A stretch of DNA of 64,000 nucleotides from contig CM035806.1 in the NCBI GenBank assembly GCA_020466095.1, positions 69,951,077-70,015,076 on the forward strand, in the 5' to 3' direction. Below, piece by piece: positions 32,632 through 43,291 of the stretch (position 1 is its first letter; every line of letters begins with the position of its first letter). This DNA comes from Chlorops oryzae (taxonomy: Eukaryota; Arthropoda; Insecta; Diptera; Chloropidae). The position numbers and the translations under genes were made by a program. Under the pieces are notes generated by a model. The model was not told where the DNA came from. It did not search any database and saw only the letters and a list, made by a program, of their open reading frames with translations.

Positions 32632-33414
32632 TTAAATAGGTTCAATCTTGTTGTCAATCCGAAAACAAGTTTGATGTTGTAAATTCGTTTGCGGATTTTT
32701 CCCGGTACTGAATTCTACTTTTGGACATTTGAAACCACCTTGCTGAAACGCTACCAAATTCTGATGCGTGGACTCCGAACTTCCGATTAAATGCACCTTA
32801 AAAATAATTATTTCTATTAATTTGTAATTTGGAACGCATTTTATTTCAGAAAACTCACTTCGAAAGGCCCTTGTAATTGTGAAGACGCGTATAGCTTTTT
32901 TATTTTCAGACCCTTTCCAGCAGAATTTCATGGCGACTTCACCGGACAGCAGCCTCTGCCAAATTGCCCGAATACATTTCTTGGGATCCAAAATAACAGT
33001 TTTATATATATCTCCCTCCTGTCATAAAAAGCATAGATATAAAATATGTTTGTAAGAATGTGAAATTTAACGCAAATTGGAGTATAGGTATATAAAGAGG
33101 GCTACAGGTCGTTAAGCAAAAGTTCAAACTACACTTTACATTTTTGGGAGACTTATACTTACAAGTTTTTGGAACATTTCGATGTCTTCTTGGATAGATG
33201 TATCAAACTCTTCCAAATCAACAAGCGTTGCAAATGGCTCTAGCGGCAATGCCGATGAATAGGTATCGTTGCAGATTTCAGACTGATTCTTTCTTATGGC
33301 AATTAATTTCTCCAAAATGCGTTTCTGTACCAGCCCATTTTTTTTCAATTCTCCCTGGAGTACAGTAATTTGCCTCTGGTTGTCTTGAACAATTTCCATA
33401 ATGGCCTGTAACAA
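32632..33414 (-). pseudogene. DUF4806-like protein gene of the tnp2-like element
   Basis: A minus-strand gene in pieces. 33414-33164 (MLQAIMEIVQDNQRQITVLQ, a coiled coil, ending DIEMFQKL) is followed by a GTAAGT donor, and an acceptor lies near 33022. The next exon reads GDIYKTVILDPKKCIRAIW, SGEVAMKFCWKGSENKKAI. Another donor (GTGAGT, near 32855) and acceptor (near 32796) lead to a last exon ending near 32632. The pattern of an acidic helix, then a hydrophobic helix, then A-x2-[FY]-x-W-x-G is that of DUF4806, common as a second ORF in insect CACTA-like elements. It may be intact; no clear defect is seen, but the first exon is uncertain. Confidence 0.55.
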
Positions 33415-33526
33415 ATCTTCAAGTGTTCATACTGTAGAAATATTAATTGCATGGATAAACTTGGATACTTACTGTTATGGTTGTTGCTTATATTTACCAA
33501 AATTGGGATTGCTTAGAGTGGTCGAG

Positions 33527-33700
33527 TTATTTCGGAATTAATGAAATCATTGTACATAGTTCGGCATTTTCGTCGCTGTGAAGAATTGGAATAACAATTG
33601 TATCGCTACTAGATTTGGTGCAGATTACTTTTTGAATTCTACTTGTATTATTCAAGGAAAACTTCTCAATTGTAGAACTGAAATTAGTTAACTTAAGACT
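33527..33700 (-). pseudogene. tnp2-like transposase, C-terminal end
   Basis: After the Ty3/gypsy insertion the frame resumes (LKLTNFSSTIEKFSLNNTS, then IPILHSDENAELCTMI) and ends at a stop near 33528. It follows on from 39237-39787. Confidence 0.7.
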
Positions 33701-34111
33701 TGTAGTCGTAACCCTATGTTAAGCAGTGCAGACCCGGCCTTAGAATATATAATATAGCCTTAACACATATAATTTAGCCTTAAACAATATAGTGTGGCCT
33801 TAAGCCATATAACATAGCCTTAAACAATATAACGTGGCCTTAAGCCATATAACTCAGCCTTAAACGATATAATACAGCCTTAAGCCATGTTATATAGCCT
33901 TAGCATGCAACTCTGACTTTAGATAGCATAATCCTAACATGCAACGCTGAATCAGTATAACATGGCTTTAGACTGTAACACGGCTGTTCTCTTTCTTCTT
34001 GGATCTGCGCTCGTGGGAGTAAGTCGTTTTTCTAAATTTACATCGAAATTGTCTAAACGCATCAAACGCCTAATAATTCTTTTTTTAATAAAAATTGTCT
34101 ATTCGACTACA
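33701..34111 (+). repeat. 5' LTR with a 20-bp internal tandem array
   Basis: Nine units of about 20 bp beginning GCCTTA (33738-33915) lie inside the LTR. The array is repeated in the 3' LTR at the same place. Confidence 0.9.
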
Positions 34112-34157
34112 ATCCTGCGGACAGGATTACGAATTTTTAAATTTTCAACTCGCTAAT

Positions 34158-35999
34158 ATGAATCGCGTATCCAAACCTGATATGCTTCTGGTGTTGGAAC
34201 ACCATGGAGTCGCTGTGCCGCCGAACGCCACGATGTCGCAGGTCCGCGAATTATTCGAGCAATTGCCGGCGGTCCAACGATCCACTGCTGATTCGGATAA
34301 TCTCCTCCTAAAACCTACTGCTCTAAACGCCGCTGCTTTTACTCCCGATCGCCAATTCACTCTTGATGCTTCCTCCAGCGCTATGTCTGATGCTTCTGCT
34401 GCGCCCGTTGCTACTGCTGCTCCCGCTGCGCTTATTACTGCTGCTCCGATGAACACTGATGCTACGTCTACTGATGCCCCGGGCTCTGCCGCTCCACAGA
34501 CAAAATGTTGCGCTGACGGTCCTTCTGCTGCCGTCCCAACAGTCGATGCTTCCGCCGCCGTCCCAATATGCACTGCTCTGACCAAAAATGCCGTCAAAGT
34601 CGACGAAGAAATTCTGCAATTGCGAAAGGAGCGTGACTTACTGCTGTTGCAACGAGAAGTCGCCGACTTACGTCAAGCTTTTCGCTCTTCTGTACCTAAT
34701 GTGCATATAGATCTCAGTGTCATCGAAACGATGGTACCAAAATTTAGCGCTGACGATAGTTATGATGTACATAAGTGGTCTGATGACCTGGAAGATGCAT
34801 TCAACATTCTTCAACTGGATGACCAAGCTCGATTCATTGCCACGCGCCGACTGCTCGATGGAACAGCAAAGATTTTCACTCGTACCATTTCCACGCACAA
34901 CTATGAGACGCTACGCACTGCTTTAATTGAGGAATTTGGTCGCAAGCATTCGGCGAACGAAATTTACAACCAACTGCGTGCACGACAACTCAAGCAAACG
35001 GAGTCTGTTCACCGTTTTGTAATTGAAATGCAAGAAATCGCTTCTCGTGCCAATATTGCTGAAGAGGAATTAGTGGACATTATTATTGGAGGAATCGTCC
35101 GTGGAACGGGTAATTCGTCCACTAGCGCAATTATGCTGTATAGCGCCAAGAACATGCGCGAACTAAAAACCTTGGTGACGCGCTTCGAAAAATTGCGTCC
35201 GTCGATTGCCCAGCGTACAATTGCCAAACCTGCTGCTACACCGTCGCCCACTGCTGCGAAGTCACCAGTTCAAACTGCAGAATCGACTGAGATGTCCATT
35301 CGATGCTTCAACTGTTCACGCTATGGACATTACCAGAGTGCCTGTCCCAAGCCAAAGCGACCTGACGGATCCTGCTTCAAATGTGGACAACTTACACACG
35401 TTTACCGCAACTGTCCGCACCGACCAGCACAACCGAGGCAATCTGATCCGAACCGAAATGTGGGCCTTATCGAACAAGATGACGAGACCGTAAAGGAACT
35501 TAACGCAACTCAAATGGTAAGTGTGTCTTTGGGATGTTGTGACCTTAAGAATGCCATTTTCGAAAACATTTTTTCCCTTCTCGATTCGGGTAGCCCTAGA
35601 TGTTTCGTACGACGATCATTAGTCAAGAATTTCAATGATCAAACACCATTCAAAACCCCATACCGCGGCATTGGGAACACACAATTGATGTCCTATGGCG
35701 AAACTTCCGGACTTCTTAAATTAAATAATAAAATTCTTGAAATTTCTTTTATTGTTATCGCAGACGATCTGTTATTTGTGCCTTTAATAATCGGTCGTGA
35801 CTTACTTGCAAAAGCAAACATAAAACTATTTGGAATTCGAAAAAAATATAAAAAACACCTTATAGTAAAATACAATCGCAAATCTATAATTAATTCGGAA
35901 TTAAAAAACAAACTTATTTCATTTGGCATTCTTAGATCTTCAGAAACTCACAATTTTAAATGTGTTGATCATACGGGAGTTACTTTGCACGCAATCTGA
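34158..35999 (+). CDS. gag: Gag-protease of Ty3/gypsy element
   Basis: I prefer the ATG at 34158 (MNRVSKPDMLLVLEHHG), after the LTR; the open frame reaches back into the LTR. A SAP-like N-terminal helix pair is followed by a long Ala/Thr/Pro-rich stretch and a coiled coil (ILQLRKERDLLLLQREVADL). A capsid-like domain and two CCHC knuckles follow (CFNCSRYGHYQSAC, CFKCGQLTHVYRNC). The protease site is LLDSGSPRCFV. It ends at TGA 35997-35999. Pol lies in the -1 frame with a 31-nt overlap (35969-35999). Confidence 0.88.
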   Translation: MNRVSKPDMLLVLEHHGVAVPPNATMSQVRELFEQLPAVQRSTADSDNLLLKPTALNAAAFTPDRQFTLDASSSAMSDASAAPVATAAPAALITAAPMNTDATSTDAPGSAAPQTKCCADGPSAAVPTVDASAAVPICTALTKNAVKVDEEILQLRKERDLLLLQREVADLRQAFRSSVPNVHIDLSVIETMVPKFSADDSYDVHKWSDDLEDAFNILQLDDQARFIATRRLLDGTAKIFTRTISTHNYETLRTALIEEFGRKHSANEIYNQLRARQLKQTESVHRFVIEMQEIASRANIAEEELVDIIIGGIVRGTGNSSTSAIMLYSAKNMRELKTLVTRFEKLRPSIAQRTIAKPAATPSPTAAKSPVQTAESTEMSIRCFNCSRYGHYQSACPKPKRPDGSCFKCGQLTHVYRNCPHRPAQPRQSDPNRNVGLIEQDDETVKELNATQMVSVSLGCCDLKNAIFENIFSLLDSGSPRCFVRRSLVKNFNDQTPFKTPYRGIGNTQLMSYGETSGLLKLNNKILEISFIVIADDLLFVPLIIGRDLLAKANIKLFGIRKKYKKHLIVKYNRKSIINSELKNKLISFGILRSSETHNFKCVDHTGVTLHAI

Positions 36000-36001
36000 T
36001 A

Positions 36002-38773
36002 GTGTCTGACAAACCAGTCGAACATAGTATAGAATTCTTTGAGCAATTATGTGCTATTAATACTAACTTAGATAGTGAGGACTTTTTTGACGTAAACAAA
36101 CTGCTTCCCTCAACAAACTTCGCCTCTTTTCGTGCTGCAATCAAAGAAGCTTACTATCATACACTTAACAAAAACATCTGCCCTGATAACTTTTGCATGA
36201 AGATAGAAGTCACTAGTCAATTACCAATATATCGTAGGCCCCGACGCCTTTCCCACCAGGATCGCATAGAAGTCCGAAACATAATTGATGATTTGTTAAG
36301 CAACAATATCATTCGACATAGTAATTCTCCTTATGCATCTGCCATTGTACCGGTTAGAAAAAAATCAGGTGAGATGAGAATGTGCGTCGACTATAGACCT
36401 CTTAACAAAATTACACTGCGCGACAATCACCCCCTCCCTTTGCCTGATGACTGTCTAGAACACTTAGCAAATAAGAAACTATTTACACTTCTTGATCTTA
36501 AGAGCGGCTTCAACCAAATCGAAGTACACCCAGACTCAATCAAATATACTTCTTTTGTCACCCCTGACGGACAATACGAATACTTACGAGTGCCCTATGG
36601 TTTGAAAAACGGTCCCGCTGTATTTCAGCGATTTGTTAATAACATCTTAAGAGACCTGATCTCCGCGGGCATAGTTGTTGTTTACATAGATGACATACTA
36701 ATTGCCTCTACTGACGCCCTATCCCATTTAGAATCCGTAGTTAATGTCATTAGGAGATTGCGATCCTATGGCCTTGAGCTCAACCTCGAAAAATGCAAAT
36801 TTGCACAATATGAATTGGAATACTTAGGATTTCACGCAACTTCATCAGGAATTCTACCCAGCGAACGCCACATCAAGGCTATTAAAGAATTCCCAATACC
36901 AAAAAACCATAAACAGCTGCATTCGGCCCTTGGACTTCTTTCGTTCTTCCGGCGATTTGTGCCCGAATTTTCAAAAATAGCTTACCCCTTAACGCAACTA
37001 CTCCGAAAAGATAAGCCATTCAATTTTAATGACGAGTGCCGCCAGGCCTTCATCAACCTCCGACAAATACTTATAGAGCCCCCTGTTCTGTCAATATTTG
37101 ACCCCAACCGCGAGACGGAGTTACACTGTGATGCAAGTTCGAAAGGTTTTGGTGCTGCACTTATGCAAAAGCAAGACGATTCAAAATTTCATCCAGTTGC
37201 ATATTTCTAAAAAACCACTTCCGACACTGAAAAAAACTTACATATCTATGAGTTAGAAACACTTGCAGTAGTTTATGCCCTGAAACGATTTCACACATAT
37301 TTTGACCGCCGCCCTTTCAAAATTATAACTGATTGTGACGCATTAACGCGAACATTAGCTAATGAGAATGGCTCCGCTAAAATCGCACGTTGGGCCCTTC
37401 TGCTCGAACAATATAATTACTCAATACAACACCGTCCCGGAAAATCTATGGCGCATGTAGACGCCCTTAGTCGAGTTGATATTGCAGCCATTAGCGACCT
37501 CGATGTCGAATTCCAATTACGAGTGGCGCAAAGCCGCGATCCCGAAATCAGCAAATTGAGAGAATATTTAGAATCAAATGAGAGTGATACTTATGCCTTG
37601 AAAGATGAAATTATTTATCGACTATCTCCTTCAGGTAAACATCAACTCTATGTCCCAAAAGAAATGATTAATAATATGATACGTTGGACACATGAGAAAA
37701 TAGGTCATTTAGGAATCGACAAATGCTGTGAGGAGCTTAAAAAACATTACTGGTTTCCCCTTATGAAAACTCGTGTGAAAAATTTTATACAAAATTGTCT
37801 AAAATGTATAATCTTTTCAGCACCAGCACGACAGAACAAACTTAATTTATTCAATATACCAAAACTTCCACTCCCATTTGATACAGTGCACATAGGCCAC
37901 TTAGGCCCTTTACCTTCTGTAACTTCAAAGAAAAAATACCTTTTAGTCGTTATTGACGCATTCACTAAATTTGTTAAACTGTACCCAACTACAACTACAA
38001 ATTCTAAAGAATCGTGTTCGGCACTTAGTAACTACTTTGACAACTATAGCCGTCCTAGACGCATAATAAGTGACCGCGGAACATCCTTTACGTCTGACGA
38101 ATTCAAGCAATTTCTAGCTGGAAATAATATAAAACACATTTTAAATGCAACAGTTACTCCTAGAGCCAATGGTCAAGTTGAACGTGTCAATCGCGTCCTC
38201 ATTCCTATGATAAGCAAATCCTGCGATAATCAAGGAAGCACCGATTGGTCAAAACAGATTCGTGACATTGAGTACATTTTAAATAATACTATCCATACTT
38301 CCACAAAAGAAACGCCTTCCGTCCTTCTTTTTGGCACCCCACAGCGAGGAAACAAAATTGATGAACTTTCAGAATACTTAGAAGAGCAGGGCGATCCTAG
38401 TGACCGTGACTTGCATTCACTTAGAACTGCAGCATTACAGAATATTCAGAAAGCACAAGATGCGTATCTTAAAACGTTCCTTAAACATAATAGTCCTGCC
38501 GAGAAATTTAATCACGGAGATTATGTAGCCATTAAACACATACCTAGTACCAGGAAAAAATTGGACCCGAAATACCGCGGTCCTTATGTAATTGATAAAG
38601 TGTTACCACACGACAGATATGTCATTCGCGATGTCGATGGTTGTCAGATTACCCAAATGCCGTACAATGGGATTCTCGATTCTAGTAAATTGAAAAAGTG
38701 GGTTTCAAATACTACAGATACTATTGCTTCTGTCAGTCCCGAAGACATACTTATGAACCATTCTTATACGTAA
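36002..38773 (+). pseudogene. pol: Pol of Ty3/gypsy element (RT-RNaseH-IN) with one stop
   Basis: Reverse transcriptase (RMCVDYRPLNKITL, VVVYIDDILIAS), RNase H (ELHCDASSKGFGAAL, then ELETLAVVYALKRF after the break) and integrase lie in one frame. An in-frame TAA at 37208-37210 interrupts RNase H. The integrase has HEKIGHLG...CLKC, IISDRGTSFTS and ANGQVERVN. The first catalytic position, usually Asp, reads Gly in VHIGHLGPLP. Stop plus missing Asp mean the copy cannot integrate by itself. The RT features suggest the mdg3/micropia group, tentatively. Confidence 0.9.
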
Positions 38774-38794
38774 ACTTATTTAAGCAAATTGAGG

Positions 38795-38821
38795 GCAATT
38801 TGAGTGTCAGGATGGCCGAGC
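38795..38821 (+). promoter_or_regulatory. Region before 3' LTR with a tRNA-Leu-like 15-mer
   Basis: The position of the plus-strand primer holds GTCAGGATGGCCGAG directly before the LTR. This equals the 5' end of typical eukaryotic tRNA-Leu and is not an ordinary polypurine run. See findings. Confidence 0.5.
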
Positions 38822-39232
38822 TGTAGTCGTAACCCTATGTTAAGCAGTGCAGACCCGGCCTTAGAATATATAATATAGCCTTAACACATATAATTTAGCC
38901 TTAAACAATATAGTGTGGCCTTAAGCCATATAACATAGCCTTAAACAATATAACGTGGCCTTAAGCCATATAACTCAGCCTTAAACGATATAATACAGCC
39001 TTAAGCCATGTTATATAGCCTTAGCATGCAACTCTGACTTTAGATAGCATAATCCTAACATGCAACGCTGAATCAGTATAACATGGCTTTAGACTGTAAC
39101 ACGGCTGTTCTCTTTCTTCTTGGATCTGCGCTCGTGGGAGTAAGTCGTTTTTCTAAATTTACATCGAAATTGTCTAAGCGCATCAAACGCCTAATAATTC
39201 TTTTTTTAATAAAAATTGTCTATTCGACTACA
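38822..39232 (+). repeat. 3' LTR of Ty3/gypsy element
   Basis: 411 bp. The 20-bp array is at about 38859-39036. Confidence 0.92.
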
Positions 39233-39236
39233 GACT

Positions 39237-39787
39237 AAAAATATTAATTAGGGACGATTTAATTGGCGTTACAAACATGTCACTTGCAAGTTTAACTTCG
39301 TTTGCGTGAATGACTATTATTTCACTGGTTTTTGAAAATGATTTTATTTTGAAAATTTTTGAGTCATTTATAAAAAAATTATTTGGGTAAGAAATTGAGA
39401 AAAAATTATAATCTTGTTGTATAGATTGTATAATGCCATCTAAATTGGATTTAATGACCCTGGTGTTTATAGCATTTTCATTATTGCTCTGGATCAAGCT
39501 ATATTCAACTAACCTATAGTAAATTTGTGTGGCAATATGAGAATCCTTTTTGACCCTTTTTTATTTGGTATAGATAATTTTCAAATTTAAAGGCGCTCAT
39601 TGAGTCCAAAGAGTCCCCAAAGTACTTTACTTGTAGTGGCAAATGAGTCAGGCCATAGAAATTAAATTTTAAAAGAGTTTTATCATAAGGGTCCGGTAAT
39701 GACTTCAAGAAATTATTTAACATTAATTCGGCGCAATGATTGCTTTTGAGACAATGCTTTTCATCACAAAGAAGCCTTATGGCTATA
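39237..39787 (-). pseudogene. tnp2-like transposase, third quarter
   Basis: Minus-strand blocks NFYGLTHLPLQVKYFGDSLD and SMSAFKFENYLYQIKKG correspond to the H..L.HL and FPFENYL blocks near the catalytic Glu of animal CACTA/tnp2-like transposases. A stop near 39514 and another frame at 39497-39238 show decay. It is flanked by the mariner TA on one side and the GACT duplication on the other. Confidence 0.75.
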
Positions 39788-41034
39788 ACAGTTTGGCTGA
39801 TAAGTCCCCGGTCTAACATAGAAAACACATTTTTTTGTCAAAATTCGTTTTTATTATTCAACATAGTTCCCTTCAAGAGCGATACAACGATTATAACGAC
39901 CTTCCAATTTTTTGATACCAGTTTGGTAGTACTCCTTCGGTTTTGCCTCAAAATAGGCCTCAGTTTCGGCGATCACTTCTTCATTGCAGCCAAATTTTTT
40001 CCCTGCGAGCATCCTTTTGAGGTCTGAGAACAAGAAAAAGTCGCTGGGGGCCAGATCTGGAGAATACGGTGGGTGGGGAAGCAATTCGAAGCCTAATTCA
40101 TGAATTTTTGCCATCGCTCTCAATGACTTGTGGCACGGTGCGTTGTCTTGGTGGAACAACACTTTTTTCTTCTTCATATGGGGCCGTTTTGCCGCGATTT
40201 CGACCTTCAAACGCTCCAATAACGACATATAATAGTCACTGTTGATGGTTTTTCCCTTCTCAAGATAATCGATAAAAATTATTCCATGCCCATCCCAAAA
40301 AACAGAGGCCATTACTTTGCCAGCGGACTTTTGAGTCTTTCCACGCTTCGGAGACGGTTCACCGATCGCTGTGATAGAGCCATTTTTCATCCATTGTCAC
40401 ATATCGACGCAAAAACTCGGGTGTATTGCGAGTTAACAGCTGCAAACACCGCTCAGAATCATCAACACGTTGTTGTTTTTGGTCAAATGTGAGCTCGCGT
40501 GGCACCCATTTTGCACAGAGCTTTTTCATATCTAAATATTGATGAATGATATGACCAACACGTTCCTTTGATATCTTTAAGGCCTCTGCTATCTCGATCA
40601 ACTTCATTTTACGGTCATTCAAAATCATTTTGTGAATTTTTTTGATGTTTTCGTCGGTAACCACAAGTTTCGGGCGTCCACTGCGTTCACCGTCCTCCGT
40701 GCTCATTTCACCGCGCTTGAATTTTGCATACCAATCAATTATTGTTGATTTTCCTGGGGCAGAGTCCGGAAACTCATTATCAAGCCAAGTTTCTGCTTCC
40801 ACTGTATTTTTTCCCTTCAGAAAACAGTATTTTATCAAAACACGAAATTCCTTTTTTTCCATTTTTTTCACAATAACAAAAGTTGCTTCACGCTCTATTT
40901 CACAAACTAATTGACTTACAGACGTCAAATTTTGACACGAATCATTTGAAGGTTGCCACTATATAAAAATAATATGCATTTAATACTAGCGACGCCATCT
41001 ATGTGTCAGACCGGGGACTTATCAGCCAACCTGT
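39788..41034 (-). mobile_element. mariner, irritans subfamily, copy 1, TSD TA
   Basis: Ends ACAGTTTGGCTGATAAGT / ACTTATCAGCCAACCTGT with TA on both sides (39786-39787, 41035-41036). Length 1247 bp. It differs from the copy at 60411-61702 by a 38-bp internal deletion and a few substitutions. Confidence 0.93.
39854..40862 (-). pseudogene. irritans-type mariner transposase with a 38-bp deletion
   Basis: It starts MEKKEFRVLIKYC at 40862 and is nearly identical to the intact protein at 60590-61636. At about 40381 a 38-bp deletion removes the segment after the first catalytic Asp (TMDEKWLYH) and shifts the frame; the second part reads from AIGEPSPKRGK to the normal end. The deletion is not a multiple of three. 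The residue after DE is Lys here and Thr in the intact copy. The breakpoints share a short AC repeat. Confidence 0.92.
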
Positions 41035-41672
41035 TACTTAGCAAAAGAAAATGTTCGTAATGTTTTTCTGATAAAATGTTTTGTAAAACTATCGGCCCAG
41101 TATATAGAAGAAATTGACGAAGTTCTGTCGCTTTCCACCTATCCAATTCCGATAGTGCTTTAGTTTTTCTTACAAATACTTTTGTAATGCAAGATTTTAA
41201 ATCTAACATAGTAATTGAGTTTCAAGTGTCGCAATTTTCTCTTTTGTCAAAGAATAGCTTTTCTTCTTGTGATGTATCCATGCAATGCAATATTCAACAA
41301 TGTTTTAACAGCACCCAAGGAAACTACATGCATATAATCTAGCACAAATTGTTGCACAACGTCAATAGGAAGTTTTTCAATAGTTAACGGTTTTTGTCAG
41401 AACGATTTCTGAAATCTTGATTGGTACGTGTTGGGCTTATACCGAACGGGAAAATCAACATGTTTTGATGGTACTGACCTCGCACATAACATTTTGGACA
41501 ACTGAAGTAGCCTGTGTGGTTTTTGATTCCAAGAACAAATGCTCTAGCAGGTGCATCACAAAGAAATGAGCGAACTCTAACGATGTATGTTTTCAAATGA
41601 CAAATAAAACCATTCTCAACTAGCAGCAAAATCTCTTCAATAAAAGGATTCAAAAATAAATTAACATCATTT
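41035..41672 (-). pseudogene. tnp2-like transposase, second quarter
   Basis: Minus-strand blocks in order: NPFIEEILLLVENGF, RSFLCDAPARAFVLGI (candidate second Asp in CDAP), GYFSCPKCYVRG (C-x2-C), LDYMHVVSLGAVKTLL and RWKATELRQFLLYTGP. This is the animal CACTA/tnp2-like order. Frameshifts and stops occur between 41384 and 41210. It borders the 5.1-kb hAT at 41672 and the irritans mariner at 41034. Confidence 0.8.
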
Positions 41673-41850
41673 CAGCAGCGGCCTTTGGGGTGGTCGGGGT
41701 GGGGCGACCGATCGGGGTGCCAGATAGAAAGGGGCGCCGGCGCTTTTTAACTTGCTAGTGAAATCCCTAAACTTACCAAAATATTAATAAACATATTGGC
41801 AGCACTGGAGTGGATCGCAGCATGTCGTTTAATTTTCGGTGAATGCCCGG

Positions 41851-42309
41851 CATAGATGGGCAAATTCCATTACCAGTACAAATTCCATTACCATTACAAA
41901 TGTACTGGTAATGCAAAACTTATTTCCATTACCAATAAAAATATACTGATAATGGATATCAAATTTCAGTAGCAGTACAAATTTACAGGACGGACGCTAA
42001 TAGAAACAGCAGCATATCTGGCAGATGAGAATCAGAGCATCCCCTTATTAAAAAATTATTTGCTAAATATAACACGCCCCTTCCCTCATCTGCGCCGGTG
42101 GAGCGCCTTTTTTCTTATGCCCTGTAAATTTGTACTGCTACTGAAATTTGATTTCCATTATCAGTATATTTTTACTGGTACTGAAATTAGATTTTCATTA
42201 CCAGTACTTTTTTACTGATAATGGAAATTAGTTTTGAATTAACAGTACTTTTTTTATAGTAATGGAAATTGTAATGCAGTAAGAAACTAATGCTTTTTGC
42301 CCATCTATG
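41851..42309. mobile_element. hAT-type foldback MITE, ends CATAGATGGGCAAA
   Basis: 459 bp. The interior consists of inverted TTCCATTACCAGTAC / GTACTGGTAATGGAA motifs. Flanks ATGCCCGG and ATACCCGG match at 7 of 8 bases. Confidence 0.75.
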
Positions 42310-42363
42310 ATACCCGGAAATGGAAAAGGACATAACCTATCTCTTTTTAACATATCAATTGCA

Positions 42364-42516
42364 CAGTGCCGTAGCAACCATCGGGGCGAGAGGGGGATTT
42401 GTCCCCCACGCATTTTTGTTTTTGCCCATGAATAAAATTGAAAAAATAATTTTTCCCCCCACGCAAATTGGAAAAATAATTTCCCCCTCACGTAAAACAG
42501 AATTGCTACGGCACTG
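42364..42516. mobile_element. 153-bp hAT MITE, ends CAGTGCCGTAGCAA, TSD CAATTGCA
   Basis: Inverted ends CAGTGCCGTAGCAA / TTGCTACGGCACTG with an exact 8-bp duplication at 42356-42363 and 42517-42524. The open frames across it are not genes. Confidence 0.9.
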
Positions 42517-42606
42517 CAATTGCAAGAGTTGGAGATGTTTATCATATAGCACTATAGGTCTAACTGTCGACGTCAAAAAGCCTCTGCCGCTAATAAGAAA
42601 TTCACC

Positions 42607-42715
42607 ATTAGGCAGGTATAGGAAATTCAACTCTTTCGAGAAATTCACCAAAAACCTACCAACAAAAACCTTAGGCAGGAATAGGAAATTCAACTCTTTC
42701 TAGAAAGTCACCCGA
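42607..42715 (+). repeat. Two-copy tandem repeat, about 62 bp
   Basis: TTAGGCAGGTATAGGAAATT and TTAGGCAGGAATAGGAAATT begin two units that share CAACTCTTTC and a following CACC. The minus-strand open frame here is a by-product. Confidence 0.8.
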
Positions 42716-42739
42716 AAGCTACCAACAACAATACGGGAC

Positions 42740-43280
42740 GAAACAAAATGGCACTATGATGCCACTTGCAAGAAAATTATTAAAGAAACCTGGCGTCGGC
42801 TCGGTTTTTTATATAGCTTTAAAAGTTCATATTTGCAGCTTTAATAAAAGTATTACGATGTGTTGTTGCTTAATGTGCACGAATGTTTTCATTTTGTAAT
42901 AAATTGAAATACATTTTTAACTACGGCTACGAATTTCATTGTGCATACAATGTAGTATTTTTACTGAAACAGTGTGATTAAAAAGTTGTTAGGGCAGGGT
43001 AGGACTAAAAAACAACTTCTATTGTTCCCTTATATTGAGTTTCCTTAATTATTTTTGTGTTTCTGAAGCTTTTAATAGCATTTTATGAGTTTGGTAGATA
43101 TTTTATATGTGATGTTTTCGAAAATCTCTCAAAATTAATAAAAAATGTGGCAACGCATTTCACCACAGCAGAGCTAAATATTTCGCTGCCATAGCATGCT
43201 TCTCTTTTCCTCGTGCTATATGCCTATGTTAAAGCAGCGTAGCTCTAACACATTGCAGGGATTAGGAAGAAGAAGAGTTA
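42740..43280. other. Unassigned AT-rich interior of hAT C
   Basis: No gene seen. An inverted copy of CATATAGCACTATAGGTCTAAC (42539) lies at 43272-43290 and continues after the next MITE, so an older palindromic element probably spans this region. Confidence 0.4.
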
Positions 43281-43291
43281 GACCTATAGTA

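Larger units (their letters stand above)
33701..39232 (+). mobile_element. Ty3/gypsy retrotransposon (mdg3/micropia-like), TSD GACT
   Basis: It has 411-bp LTRs (33701-34111, 38822-39232; TGTAGTCG...CGACTACA) with one difference noticed (AAACGC versus AAGCGC). Flanking GACT lies at 33697-33700 and 39233-39236. It carries gag and pol in the -1 arrangement. A nonsense codon and a changed integrase residue make this copy defective despite its youth. It is inserted in the tnp2-like transposase gene. Confidence 0.92.

Noticed and set aside
42228..42703. Overlapping ORFs at 42228-42545, 42320-42703 and 42355-42693
   Set aside because: They span a hAT MITE with exact TSD and a tandem duplication, so they are chance frames.
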